DNA of 64,000 nucleotides from Ectopseudomonas composti (GTDB lineage Bacteria > Pseudomonadota > Gammaproteobacteria > Pseudomonadales > Pseudomonadaceae). The stretch covers positions 62,001 to 126,000 of the forward strand of contig NZ_FOWP01000008.1 in assembly GCF_900115475.1 (NCBI RefSeq). The letters run 5' to 3'. A program made the translations under genes and the position numbers. Of this stretch, positions 9,055 through 17,544 are shown piece after piece. How positions within the stretch are numbered: the stretch's first letter is position 1; every line of letters begins with the position of its first letter. A model generated the notes under the pieces. The model ran no database searches. It was not told the origin of the DNA and saw only the letters and a program-made list of their open reading frames with translations.

Positions 9055-9848
9055 AAAAAAAGCACCTGGGAAGGCAGAAAAGCCAGGAAATACGAGGACT
9101 CCGAGCACGGTGAATTTGCTTCACGATTTTGAGTTGCAGTGCTCGCGGATTCAGATATTTTGCAGTGACCAATAGGTGATGAACCCTCATTCGCCAGCAC
9201 CAAGATCAGCAAGTTTCGGTTAGGCATTCCTATCGAGATTTATTGATCGCTGGCGATAGGGGCGATGCGAGTAGGTATTCCTGCAGCATCGTCAGCCCAC
9301 CCGATTGACGTGGCTAATGCGCGTCAGTTGGGTGGCAACGGCGAGTCGATTTGGCAACCGACCCGTTCGCTACACCGCCCTCCGATAGCCGCTAGCTCAG
9401 CGTCTGTCGGGGTTTTCACAATGAGCAAAAGGTCCAGCTCCGGACCTCAAAAACTGAGTCGTGCCCCGCGTTAACGGCTTGTGGTTGAGATGGGACTCAC
9501 CACGGACCAGGGACCGCTCAGTTTGAGCCCCCCGGCGCTGCGTGGCGTCCGGGTATCCCTTCCGATCCCCGAGATCGGATTGAGTCTGTCGATCCACGCT
9601 CGACGAGATGGCATGCCTCGCATGCCCGCAGACAACGACGGTGCAGCTCATCAATTGATTTGAGCGCCTGTCGTCGTAATCACCGCCCGCTGCCGGGCTG
9701 GTCGTTGCGAGCCACGTTTGGCCGTCTGTGTGAAACGCCGTTCCGCTCCTGAGTGAAAGCTCAGCTCCTATCGCGCTTGCGACTAGGACAGGAACAAACA
9801 CTTACCTCGAGATTGGCGTTTCGAACCTCGTTCATCAGCAAGTGGATC
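9055..9848. other. Gene-free, highly structured interval between KAP gene and second recombinase
   Basis: I see no convincing coding frame here. The stretch is rich in inverted repeats, for example 9297-9310 with 9322-9335 (12 of 14 positions complementary), CTATCG/CGATAG around 9231-9259 and CCGATC/GATCGG near 9560-9578. It may encode a structured RNA or contain a recombination or transfer site belonging to the recombinase operon that starts at 9849. Confidence 0.5.
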
Positions 9849-10787
9849 ATGACCATGGACAAGCTCGGCTGGGATTTCGTCCAGCAACAAAAACATAACC
9901 GGGACGGCTCGTATGCAACGCAGGCCGCTCGCTCAGCAACGCTAAGCCTCAGTGCCCGCCAGCTGCGCGAACTGGGTTACCGGAACCTCCGTGCCAACAC
10001 GCTCGGTCAACGCCACCTCCGTGCACTGGTTCAGCATTGGCAGACCTCAGGCGTCTCTCCAGCAACCATCAAAAATCGCATGTCCCATTTGCGGTGGTCG
10101 TGCGAAAAGGCAGGTCGCGCGGGTGTCGCCAAGATCAGTAACGACGACCTGGGTATCGCTCGCCGCTCATACGTCGCCAAAGAAAGCCGTGCTCGAGATC
10201 TGCCGAAGGCAAACCTCGAAGCGATCACCGACCCGTACGTTCGACTCAGCCTACGCCTGCAAGCCGAGTTCGGCCTGCGCAGGGAAGAGTCAATCAAATT
10301 CATCGCCGCAGTTGCCGACAAAGGCGGACACCTTGAGCTCAAAGGCAGCTGGACGAAAGGCGGGAAAGCCCGAGAAATCCCGATCCGTACGCTAGCCCAG
10401 GAAGAGCTACTCACCGAAGTACATGCGTTCACTTCTATGGGGAGCCTCATCCCAGCCGAGCTCAGCTACAAGCAACAGCTGAAGCAGTACGAACGCCAGA
10501 TTGCTGCAGCTGGCCTCAGCAAGATGCACGGACTACGGCACCTTTACGCCCAACGGCGTTATCTCGAGTTGACCGGCAAACAAGCACCCGCGGTGAAGGC
10601 CTCAATCAACGGCCACCTGCTGGCAGGAGCGGAGTCCGGATGGCTTGGAAAGGTCGCCATTCCTAGCGCGGAAGCATCAATAACGCCCCCTCTTAGTGAT
10701 CGCGAAGCCCGGCTGCTTATCTCGCACGAACTCGGCCATGAGCGGATCGCCATTACTAACACCTATCTCGGCTCCCCTAACGCCTAA
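9849..10787 (+). CDS. Second tyrosine recombinase (Integrase_1-type)
   Basis: A 312-residue recombinase unrelated in sequence to the integrase at 3779. An N-terminal SAM-like domain (about 20-105) precedes the catalytic part. Catalytic residues are visible: GLRREES (near 143), HGLRHLYAQRR (near 227) and GHERIAITNTY (near 297-307), with the Tyr near the C-terminus. This layout fits the 'phage integrase N-terminal / Integrase_1' group common on plasmids and integrative elements. ATG 9849 is preferred over the upstream extension to 9753, which runs into the structured region; ATG 9855 is also possible. It is the first gene of a tight operon ending at 14291. Confidence 0.85.
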   Translation: MTMDKLGWDFVQQQKHNRDGSYATQAARSATLSLSARQLRELGYRNLRANTLGQRHLRALVQHWQTSGVSPATIKNRMSHLRWSCEKAGRAGVAKISNDDLGIARRSYVAKESRARDLPKANLEAITDPYVRLSLRLQAEFGLRREESIKFIAAVADKGGHLELKGSWTKGGKAREIPIRTLAQEELLTEVHAFTSMGSLIPAELSYKQQLKQYERQIAAAGLSKMHGLRHLYAQRRYLELTGKQAPAVKASINGHLLAGAESGWLGKVAIPSAEASITPPLSDREARLLISHELGHERIAITNTYLGSPNA

Positions 10788-10804
10788 ACACAAGGACACA
10801 TGCC

Positions 10805-10939
10805 ATGAGCATCCGCAGTCTGTTGAACATGCTGAATCGTCTCGATAGCAGCAGCGCGCCGAGAAAACGCAAAAAACCCAAGAAACAGCGCCGGCCTGAG
10901 GAGAGGAAACAGGAATCCAGCCAGGAGCATCAGGCATGA
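10805..10939 (+). CDS. 44-aa basic peptide in the recombinase operon
   Basis: This small frame starts 17 nt after the recombinase stop and its stop overlaps the next start (ATGA at 10936-10939). The peptide begins MSIRSLLNMLNRLD and continues into a strongly basic run rich in Lys and Arg (residues 20-35). Translational coupling with neighbours on both sides supports it being real. I do not recognise a family; nucleic-acid binding is only suggested by charge. Confidence 0.55.
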   Translation: MSIRSLLNMLNRLDSSSAPRKRKKPKKQRRPEERKQESSQEHQA

Positions 10940-11151
10940 AGCTCTTCGGCCACGATTACTCGCCGCTCCGTCTAGCTCTGCTCGCTGCAAGCTACATCGT
11001 CGGCACCTGGATAGCGGTCCATGGACGGTCGCTTTTCCCCTGGCTGGGCCCATTCGCATATACGCCGGGCCTGGTGCTGAGCGTACTTCTCTTCTATCGG
11101 CTCACGCCCACAGCTGATGTAACGCAGACAGCCAAAGAGGAGAGCTCGTAA
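10936..11151 (+). CDS. Small two-helix membrane protein
   Basis: This 71-residue protein has two hydrophobic segments (about 12-28 and 38-54) separated by a short loop. It overlaps the previous gene by 4 nt and the next by 1 nt (TAATG at 11149-11153). No family is recognised. Its size and its position before a TraG-N-like protein suggest an inner-membrane accessory of a transfer or exclusion apparatus, which is inference. Confidence 0.6.
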   Translation: MKLFGHDYSPLRLALLAASYIVGTWIAVHGRSLFPWLGPFAYTPGLVLSVLLFYRLTPTADVTQTAKEESS

Positions 11152-13139
11152 TGGACGGCCAATCGCTAGCCGGCCTTGGCTGGCTGTTCGAGCTGTTTGA
11201 CGGGGCGGTGAACTTCCTGATTGTCGCGACGGCACCATTCTTAGCGATGGTTGGCCATGAAATCAGCGAATGGCTGCTCGCCGTAGCATTTCTCGCACTG
11301 ATCATCATGATGATCCGCCTGCCGAACGACGGTCCGTTCCGCGCGATATTCAGTACGACCGCGATTTTCCTTGCAATCGTTTATGGCCTACAGCCAACCC
11401 CGTTAACGCTGACAAACGGCACCACCGTGCAGGCCACGCATGCGCAACGCATCGCGTACACCCTGATAATGAGTTTCAATGCAACGCTCAATCGCGCTAT
11501 TGCTGCGACATTGTCCGAGGTAAACGTCGATGGCCAGTTTATTCCGACAGCAGCATTGATCGACTACAGCGTCGAACGCACAGCAAGCCAGTACGCCAAC
11601 AGCGACCTTGGCAGGCTGATTCGTGACTACAACCAGCAATGCTCCCCTCCGCGCACCCAGTTTGCCACTGATGCGGAGAAGACGAGTGTCGAGGCTTATC
11701 ACGCAATCGGCCTGCTCGGCGGAGCCGGCATCGGCATTCCAGACGAGCAGGTCAGCCGCCTAGCACAGATTCGGATTGCCGGAGGATCGGTGATCGACTT
11801 TGCCGCAGCAATGAGCCCCTGGTCGAGCAACGCCGATGCCCTGGACTCGATCAGTGTGCTGGATGCAGGAGCCGTTAGAAACCGGCGCGAAGAGGGGTTG
11901 GCCGCGCTGGCAAAGGATAATCAGGTGTTTGTGGCCTCCGAATCACGACCCTATACACTGCCGACAAAGGAGCACTGGGCGGCACTCGCATCAGGGCAAC
12001 CTGACGCTAAGCCCAGCTACCTCAAGGTCGGAGATGCACCTGGTGACATCCGCGACAGTCTGATAGACCACGTGCATGCATGGAAACCTGACGAGGGAGG
12101 TAAAGAGGCGGCACTAGGCTATTCCCCCTCCTCCTGCGTAGAGGCGTACAAGGTTGCGCAGTTTGCCGCTGAACAGGCCTACAAGGCCTTTGTCGAACTT
12201 GGTGACAGGCACGCCTCGGGAGGGCAAAGCACTGATACCCAGGCCGGCGTCATTTCAGCTGGCAAGTCCTGGATGAAGATTCAGCAAGCAACGCTGGCCG
12301 GCGGCCCTGAGCAAAAAGCCGGTACCTGGAATACTCTGCTTTCGGGAAGCATCGCCAGTTGGCAGATGGGCAAATCCTGGATGAATTGGCTAGAGCTGCA
12401 AACGTTACTGCCTGCTTACGTGGGTGGAATGGCAGGTTTTTTCTGGTTGGTGTTCATGACAGGCCCCATTGCTATCGCCCTGTCTCCGCTTCGAGGCGTC
12501 AGCAGCCTGACCCAATGGGCGGGAATGATGTTCTTTCCTGTGCTGTGCATCACTTTCGCCCACCTGCTCGCTGTTTGTGCCTCAGTGTTGATGAGCGCGG
12601 CTGCACTGGTGAAGGCCGCGCTCTCTGCCGGCTGGCAGGGTGGCGGTAGTGACATCGATCTGATCTACGGAAGCCTGCAGCTCGTCTTTGGCCTGCTACT
12701 GGCCGCCAGTACCTGGCTGGCTGCATCAATGACCGGCGTCAGCCTCGGTGGATTAGCTCGGGCAGCACGCAATCAGGCAGTCACTGGGCCGCAGGTTGCT
12801 CAGGCAGTCGCAAACCTCACCATGAAGGCCGCAACCAAGGGCGCGATCCAGGGTAAGGAGAAGGGAGAGAATCCAAGCAGGGAAAATGGTGGCGGAGGTG
12901 GTGGCAGCGGTGGTGGTGGAGCGGGAAAAGCCTCTTCTGGCGGCCATTCCGGTAGGGCTGCCGCGATGGCCATTCAGCAGGAGGTCTACGCCTCCACAAG
13001 AACCCGTAACTGGAAGCCCAGCACTGAACTCAGTCGCCCGCCCCAACTGAATCAACCAGCGAGTAACAGTGATCGCTTCGCTAAAGGACGCACACCCCGC
13101 AGCCAGAAGAATCGACCCTCAGAGGAAGATCCGGCATGA
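11151..13139 (+). CDS. TraG N-terminal-like conjugation membrane protein
   Basis: A 662-residue membrane protein with hydrophobic segments at about 20-45, 50-70 and 75-90 and a second cluster at about 415-545 (for example LLPAYVGGMAGFFWLVF, MMFFPVLCITFAHLLAV). This is the layout of TraG_N-type proteins of conjugative pili and ICE secretion systems, which act in mating-pair formation and entry exclusion. The tail holds a Gly-rich linker (about 578-600) and ends basic and disordered. It overlaps the next gene by 4 nt. No other secretion-system genes are present in the window, so on its own it cannot build a transfer channel. The family call is fairly likely, the role inferred. Confidence 0.6.
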   Translation: MDGQSLAGLGWLFELFDGAVNFLIVATAPFLAMVGHEISEWLLAVAFLALIIMMIRLPNDGPFRAIFSTTAIFLAIVYGLQPTPLTLTNGTTVQATHAQRIAYTLIMSFNATLNRAIAATLSEVNVDGQFIPTAALIDYSVERTASQYANSDLGRLIRDYNQQCSPPRTQFATDAEKTSVEAYHAIGLLGGAGIGIPDEQVSRLAQIRIAGGSVIDFAAAMSPWSSNADALDSISVLDAGAVRNRREEGLAALAKDNQVFVASESRPYTLPTKEHWAALASGQPDAKPSYLKVGDAPGDIRDSLIDHVHAWKPDEGGKEAALGYSPSSCVEAYKVAQFAAEQAYKAFVELGDRHASGGQSTDTQAGVISAGKSWMKIQQATLAGGPEQKAGTWNTLLSGSIASWQMGKSWMNWLELQTLLPAYVGGMAGFFWLVFMTGPIAIALSPLRGVSSLTQWAGMMFFPVLCITFAHLLAVCASVLMSAAALVKAALSAGWQGGGSDIDLIYGSLQLVFGLLLAASTWLAASMTGVSLGGLARAARNQAVTGPQVAQAVANLTMKAATKGAIQGKEKGENPSRENGGGGGGSGGGGAGKASSGGHSGRAAAMAIQQEVYASTRTRNWKPSTELSRPPQLNQPASNSDRFAKGRTPRSQKNRPSEEDPA

Positions 13140-13615
13140 CCTCGGCCTCGAAACTCAGTACCCCAGGCCGGGACTGGAAAAGAGCTTCTGGCACGCATAG
13201 CGGTCAAGTAAACAGGCAGCTCCAACACCTACTGGAGCCCATCATGCTCAGCTTCCCTGCCTGGCTAACCGCCGACTACGCATCACATTGGGATACCCCC
13301 ATCGACGTCCGCTACATCCTGGATCAAGCGGCCTCGCACAGAGGCCTGTGCTGGCTTCTCAGGGGCGATCCTCATCATCAGCAACCACAGCTGAGTGCGA
13401 TTGCCTATGACCAGGTCGAAGCTGGAAGCATTCCCGTAGAAATCCGGCCAATTAGCTCACCGGATTTAGATGCTACGGACTGGTTCCTGATCGTCAGCGA
13501 GCTGAATAGGCGAGCTGGGATCGATGCTCGCCGGGAGGATATTCACGAAGAACACTACGAGCAGGTGCTCGGCATGCTGCCGCCCGTCACAGTGCCATAT
13601 TGGGGGAGCGCCTGA
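13136..13615 (+). CDS. Unknown 159-aa protein of the TraG-N-like operon
   Basis: The start overlaps the preceding stop (ATGA, 13136-13139) and the stop overlaps the next start (TGATG, 13613-13617). The product is soluble, acidic in its second half (SELNRRAGIDARREDIHEEH), without signal peptide or membrane helix. I recognise no family or catalytic motif. The double coupling indicates a fixed stoichiometric partner of the neighbours. Confidence 0.6.
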   Translation: MTSASKLSTPGRDWKRASGTHSGQVNRQLQHLLEPIMLSFPAWLTADYASHWDTPIDVRYILDQAASHRGLCWLLRGDPHHQQPQLSAIAYDQVEAGSIPVEIRPISSPDLDATDWFLIVSELNRRAGIDARREDIHEEHYEQVLGMLPPVTVPYWGSA

Positions 13616-13869
13616 TGAATGCCTCAGTGGTGCGACGCAGATGGTTCGCATCGGTGCTGCTCTCAATTCCGGCAGCTAATGCAATCTCGTGGCTAACGGC
13701 ACTCCCCGCACACAGCATCTACCTGGCTCTCCTGTTGACGGCCACAGCTACTGCAATAGCCGCATTCCGCAAGCGCGATCAGCCCCACCAGGTGCAGCAG
13801 TTCAGCAGCATTTTCCTGGGCCTCTCGATGGCCCTGTTACTTTCCGCATTCGTGCCAGGAGGAAATTGA
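13615..13869 (+). CDS. Small membrane protein
   Basis: An 84-residue protein with three hydrophobic stretches (about 10-25, 30-47 and 62-78). The start is fixed by the 1-nt overlap TGATG with the preceding stop, and the stop overlaps the next ATG in the same way. The longer open frame from 13600 is not needed. Function unknown; probably embedded in the inner membrane with the TraG-N-like protein. Confidence 0.6.
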   Translation: MNASVVRRRWFASVLLSIPAANAISWLTALPAHSIYLALLLTATATAIAAFRKRDQPHQVQQFSSIFLGLSMALLLSAFVPGGN

Positions 13870-14291
13870 TGAATCTCGGAAAAGCAAGAGATCCCTTGCG
13901 CCTCGTTGCCTTGCTCACCGGCGATACGGCAGCCAGTGCTGCCGTGTTAGAGGCTCTTGGCGAGAGAGCAGAAACAGCAACGGAGGCACTGGCCGACTCC
14001 GTTTGGGGGTCAACTCTGGAAAGGGGCTTGCAGGGGCTTGAGATAAACCTAATGGTCTGCAGCCCCCTACTGCCTGCAAACATTCCAGAGCGGTACCGTC
14101 TACGCGCCATCGCCCTTATGACAGATGATCCGTTGACCCGTTTGGTTCTGCTGCAGATCTTGGGCGAAGCCGAGCCGCAAGCCCGGATGGAGCTTGCGGA
14201 AAGCTGCTGGTCGCCTGCCATGACGGATGACGCGTTGGAACGAGAGCGACTGGCCAGAGAGCTCGGAGTGGAGCTACTGCTTAATCAATAA
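13869..14291 (+). CDS. Unknown 140-aa helical protein, last gene of the recombinase operon
   Basis: The start overlaps the previous stop (TGATG at 13867-13871). The product is Leu/Ala/Glu-rich and probably all-helical, with repeated patterns such as LVALLTGD and LVLLQILGEAEP (near 8 and 98), suggesting two copies of a helical unit. No known motif. It closes the seven-gene overlapping cluster; a strong operator/promoter follows. Confidence 0.6.
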   Translation: MNLGKARDPLRLVALLTGDTAASAAVLEALGERAETATEALADSVWGSTLERGLQGLEINLMVCSPLLPANIPERYRLRAIALMTDDPLTRLVLLQILGEAEPQARMELAESCWSPAMTDDALERERLARELGVELLLNQ

Positions 14292-14305
14292 GTAATCATT
14301 GATAA

Positions 14306-14348
14306 GTCAATATTTAAATATTGACGATTAAAGCGACCTCAGTATACT
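14306..14348 (+). promoter_or_regulatory. Strong promoter overlapping a 20-bp perfect palindrome (operator)
   Basis: GTCAATATTTAAATATTGAC (14306-14325) is a perfect palindrome whose right arm contains the -35 box TTGACG (14321-14326). A -10 box TATACT (14343-14348) follows at 16-nt spacing. A dimeric repressor at the palindrome would block the promoter. The regulator is not identified; the HTH protein at 4994 or the downstream small protein are possibilities. Confidence 0.7.
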
Positions 14349-14354
14349 GGGCCA

Positions 14355-14434
14355 CAGCAGCGCAACAGAGTATGTAGAGGCTCTGCTGCTAGTGAGGGGG
14401 AGGAGGACCTGCGGGCCGCCTCCCTCCGCTTTTT
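14355..14434 (+). ncRNA. Candidate ~80-nt small RNA or attenuated leader
   Basis: From the start predicted by the 14343 -10 box, about 80 nt reach a GC-rich hairpin ending in T5 (14430-14434). The 5' half can fold AGCAG/CTGCT plus CAGAG/CTCTG around a loop; the 3' half is purine-rich (GGGGGAGGAGGA) and pairs with CCTCCCTCC before the T-run. It could be a stand-alone sRNA or a terminator-controlled leader of the gene at 14456. Confidence 0.45.
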
Positions 14435-14455
14435 CAGCCCCAAGAAAGGTGGCCT

Positions 14456-14680
14456 ATGCCAGTCAAAGAGGCCGACCTGCGCCTATATGTGTCTGCTGGC
14501 ATTGTCCAGCGTACCTTGATCCAGAAGGTTGCTGATGGCTGGACGCTTCAAGTCCAGCTCAAAAACGAGTTGCATACCCTCCAAAGACAACGCGGAGGAA
14601 ACCGCGTGTTCAGAAGCCTCGACAAGCTCGCCATCCTTGTCGGAGAGCTAGGGTTGAGCGGCTTCGAAGTACGACTTTAA
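14456..14680 (+). CDS. Small conserved-type plasmid/ICE protein, unknown function
   Basis: A 74-residue protein, MPVKEADLRLYVSAG at the start and a basic middle (LHTLQRQRGGNRVFRSLD, about 40-57). AAAGGTGG lies 5 nt before the ATG, so expression is plausible. Similar short proteins accompany partition or mobilisation genes on mobile elements, but I cannot assign a family. It lies directly after the operator, promoter and hairpin at 14306-14434 and may be regulated by them. Confidence 0.55.
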   Translation: MPVKEADLRLYVSAGIVQRTLIQKVADGWTLQVQLKNELHTLQRQRGGNRVFRSLDKLAILVGELGLSGFEVRL

Positions 14681-14891
14681 ACCCGAGAGCAGCCTCTCCT
14701 TGAGTAGATGCTGGCCTGCGCCAGTTTTTTGGTGTCAAAATGCCATCCAGTCCGCCATGAGCGTCCTCATCCAAGGGCGCTATGGCAGCTTCTGCCACAC
14801 ACAAAGTCTATCCAATATAACCAAGCACCCAACCGAAGCCTCACCAGGCGTCACTCAATCAACTCGATCTCTTACTGAAAGGACTTAGTCT

Positions 14892-15686
14892 GTGAATAAA
14901 ATGCTCAATTTTGGTGCTGCCATCCTCGCTGCAGGAACCTTAGCAGGATGCGGTGGTGAAGACTTCAGTGGCGCCTACAGAACTGACGGGGCTTACGGCA
15001 AACAAATTGTTCTCAATATCGCAGGTGATGACGCCAAAATTTTTCTTGTGAGCAGATCTTCCGCAGAGATTAGCGGCCTCATCGAGTTTGAGGTTGATTA
15101 CAAGAATGGGAAGTTGCTGCTGGACGCTATCAAAGAGAATGTACATTTAACGTTCAAGCGTGGCGCAGATGAGCGCGGACTAGAGTGTTTGAACTGCAAT
15201 GAGGGGAAGCTGCGGCTACCGGCTAAATGGGCTCTTCTCCAGCCTGAGCCCTATGATGTGAACTCAATGCTGGAAGAGCAGGAAGAAAAGCGCCAGGCAG
15301 CCATCAAGGAAGAAGAACAGCGCCGGGCTGAGGCAGCAAAGTTAGCTAAGTTCGATGGCGACTGGGTGGCAAAACGTCACTTTAAGGATGACTCGCTACT
15401 GATTATGACTATCTCGCCTCAGAAAGGTGTTAGACACTGGGCATTCAACTACAGCAGCGCGGCCAAACAAATCGAAATCGACCGTAAATTCGAAGTTGAT
15501 AACAACGAGCTCGTATTCCCCTCCAACGACTCCGAAATGAGATATTCACTTAGCAAAGACGGCCAAAAACTGAGCTGCACCAATTGCAGCGCGGAAAATT
15601 ATTGGCTAAAAGCCGATCCAATCAAGGTAAATGATCTAGCGTACACCCGAAATCTAGCTGGAAACCCACAAGAATCCAGAAGATGA
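14892..15686 (+). CDS. Island lipoprotein with two similar domains
   Basis: A 264-residue protein starting at GTG with AAAGGA about 8 nt upstream. A signal peptide ends in the lipobox LAGC (Cys near 20), so it is a lipid-anchored envelope protein. Two halves look alike: each has a GxY/GDW start, short beta-rich stretches, and ends with a paired-cysteine motif, CLNCNEG near 100 and CTNCSAEN near 237. A charged helix (EEQEEKRQAAIKEEEQRR, about 127-144) joins them. Function unknown; envelope location is well supported. Confidence 0.7.
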   Translation: MNKMLNFGAAILAAGTLAGCGGEDFSGAYRTDGAYGKQIVLNIAGDDAKIFLVSRSSAEISGLIEFEVDYKNGKLLLDAIKENVHLTFKRGADERGLECLNCNEGKLRLPAKWALLQPEPYDVNSMLEEQEEKRQAAIKEEEQRRAEAAKLAKFDGDWVAKRHFKDDSLLIMTISPQKGVRHWAFNYSSAAKQIEIDRKFEVDNNELVFPSNDSEMRYSLSKDGQKLSCTNCSAENYWLKADPIKVNDLAYTRNLAGNPQESRR

Positions 15687-15755
15687 ATACATACTCAAGT
15701 ATATCACCTAAAGTTAAGACCAGTCCGAGCTAGTAATCTGGAACAGGTGAATCGA

Positions 15756-16466
15756 ATGAAACTATATGAAAACATCACAATTGGAAACTTCCTGTTTGCA
15801 CTGGGCTATTCACTTCGCGACAAACAGGACAAGAATCTACTTGCCGGCTCAATAAATCTTCTACAGCAGACCCCCGCGGATCAATTGCTTGGAGATGTAC
15901 TCCTTAAGTTCAAAGGCGTCGTTCGGCTTATAGAGTTCAAGGCCGAAGGGGCCAACCTTTCCAAAGAGAAGGCACGGCATAAAGCCTTATCTATCGCAAC
16001 GCAAGAACGGCAGCTTGAGGCTATTTCAAGAGAAGTACACTGGTCAATTGAGACGAAAGCCACCGAGAGAACCCTCGGATTGAGAACTGTCCCCTACCTG
16101 GATGCGTTTCCTCGGCCAAGAGAGCCTAAGGTCAAGCTTTTAGAAAATTTCATTAGCGCTCTGGCATCAGACATAGTCACTCAAAATACCACCTATACGG
16201 GCGCCCAGATTAATGAGTATTTGTCTTGGGTAAGGCGCACTCAAGGAACGGGTGAGGTGGGTACTGGCGGTCTATTACTCTTGGCTGAACCGGGAGGCCT
16301 TCTTCGATTTGCGCCGATCACGGACTTACTAGAATTAAATCTTGAGCATTCCCTGTGGATCAAAGAAAGACAGGTGAGACTTGAGAAGGATCTAGACTTT
16401 GTTAGGCAGCGAGAGGAAGAACGCCAACGTAAGCTCGAGCGAAAAGGCCACACCTTAGGAAACTAA
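15756..16466 (+). CDS. Unknown 236-aa protein, possible nuclease-like core
   Basis: ATG 15756 follows an AGG site by 8 nt; GTG 15747 in the same frame is an alternative. A segment DVLLKFKGVVRLIEFKAEG (near 45-63) has the D...ExK arrangement of PD-(D/E)xK nucleases, but no further motif confirms this. The C-terminus is a charged coiled-coil-like helix. The stop is 2 nt from the next start, so both are probably co-translated. AT-richer than the chromosome. Confidence 0.55.
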   Translation: MKLYENITIGNFLFALGYSLRDKQDKNLLAGSINLLQQTPADQLLGDVLLKFKGVVRLIEFKAEGANLSKEKARHKALSIATQERQLEAISREVHWSIETKATERTLGLRTVPYLDAFPRPREPKVKLLENFISALASDIVTQNTTYTGAQINEYLSWVRRTQGTGEVGTGGLLLLAEPGGLLRFAPITDLLELNLEHSLWIKERQVRLEKDLDFVRQREEERQRKLERKGHTLGN

Positions 16467-16467
16467 T

Positions 16468-17046
16468 ATGACACCAAAAGAATTTGACGATCAAATTCAA
16501 ACCCAGCTAGACGTAGTAACTAAAATTTTGACCGCAAGCGGTCAAAGTCAAGAGGCAGCGAAGACTTCAATAGCTGCGCTAGATAAAATGCGAATCCAAG
16601 TAGAGACTAGCTTAGGAGCGCTCCGTGACTCCGTAACAATTAAAATCAACTCTTCAGCCGACACTACTGCTATTAGGGCAGCCGAGCTTATCCAGAAGAA
16701 CTTCATCGAAGCTGATAAGCAAGCATTGTTAGCAGCGACGCGTTATGAGCGCGCAGCCAAGTGGCTGGGGCTCAAGATCTTCATCATTCTAACCAGCGTA
16801 ATAATCGCAATACTTGGAATCGCCTGGATTGTAATAATCAATTACATTCCTTCTCTTGATGAGATCAATCTCCGCCGACAAGAGCTGGCAGCCATGGAAG
16901 CTACTGCCCTTGACTTAGAGAGTCGTGGCGCAAATCTCAAGTGGGGTACATGCAGCGGCGAACCTTGCTTTAGAACGAATGAAGGAGCAGAGGGACCATG
17001 GGGAGAGAATGGTGAAACATGGCGCCGAGCCTATAAGGGACACTGA
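16468..17046 (+). CDS. MobB-like single-pass membrane protein
   Basis: This 192-residue protein has a cytoplasmic coiled-coil-like N-terminal half (1-105), one membrane helix (about 107-130) and a short C-terminal part with LESRGANLKWGTCSGEPC and a tail TWRRAYKGH. This layout resembles MobB-type accessory proteins, which normally sit just before a MobA/TraI relaxase. No relaxase follows; 120 bp downstream an opposite-strand gene begins. It may be a leftover of a mobilisation module or have taken on another role with the preceding gene. Confidence 0.45.
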   Translation: MTPKEFDDQIQTQLDVVTKILTASGQSQEAAKTSIAALDKMRIQVETSLGALRDSVTIKINSSADTTAIRAAELIQKNFIEADKQALLAATRYERAAKWLGLKIFIILTSVIIAILGIAWIVIINYIPSLDEINLRRQELAAMEATALDLESRGANLKWGTCSGEPCFRTNEGAEGPWGENGETWRRAYKGH

Positions 17047-17094
17047 TCTACCTTAAACCGTAATCTTTGCGATCTTACGCTAGGAAGTTAGTCG

Positions 17095-17128
17095 AAAGGA
17101 TGCCCCTGTATTAATTAGGACATCCTTT
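17095..17128. terminator. Inverted repeat between convergent genes
   Basis: AAAGGATG (17095-17102) and CATCCTTT (17121-17128) form an 8-bp stem between the stop at 17046 and the opposite-strand stop at 17167. It may act as a weak bidirectional terminator; no long T-run follows. Confidence 0.35.
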
Positions 17129-17166
17129 GATGTCATTGCACAGCGTTGCGTGTGGATATTAAACCC

Positions 17167-17544
17167 TCAAGAGCGTCGGTTCTGTTCTTTTTCAAACTCA
17201 GCCTCCAAACGCACCTGCCGAGCAGCCAGCGGTTCAAGCATGCGCATAACTGCCAAAAATTGTGGTAGCGAATCCTCGACCAGAATATAGTCAAAATTAG
17301 ATCCATCTACATTCACATCAAAGATGTATTTCACGTCTGGCAACTCGCCATCCGGTCGTTTTGCCTCTTCGCGGCGATAGAGCCGGTACACGCCAGTGGC
17401 ATCATCGTACAGGCGGAATTTCAGCTGCTCACCCAGAAAAATATCTTCGAAATTTTCCCAGTCAGCCCAATCAGATCGAACCATGTCCTCGAGGTTCTCG
17501 CCAACCTTTACCAGTTCGTCTTTCTCAACCTTGTAAACCGCCAT
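17167..17544 (-). CDS. Unknown 125-aa island protein
   Basis: ATG 17544 has AAGGAG 9 nt upstream and is preferred over the more distant 17601. The protein is acidic (MVRSDWADWENFEDIFLGE, about 20-38), with no signal peptide or membrane helix, and ends in a charged helix (RQVRLEAEFEKEQNRR). It is the last gene before the right end of the island and is read toward the island interior. No family recognised. Confidence 0.6.
   Translation of the reverse strand: MAVYKVEKDELVKVGENLEDMVRSDWADWENFEDIFLGEQLKFRLYDDATGVYRLYRREEAKRPDGELPDVKYIFDVNVDGSNFDYILVEDSLPQFLAVMRMLEPLAARQVRLEAEFEKEQNRRS

Noticed and set aside
9265..9663. Small open frames on both strands in the structured interval (9265-9474, 9397-9801, 9481-9663)
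   Set aside because: They lack ribosome sites and protein-like composition, and they coincide with inverted repeats better explained as RNA or DNA structure.
10677..11059. Minus-strand open frames across the start of the TraG-N operon
   Set aside because: They run against five tightly coupled plus-strand starts and stops and have no recognisable content.
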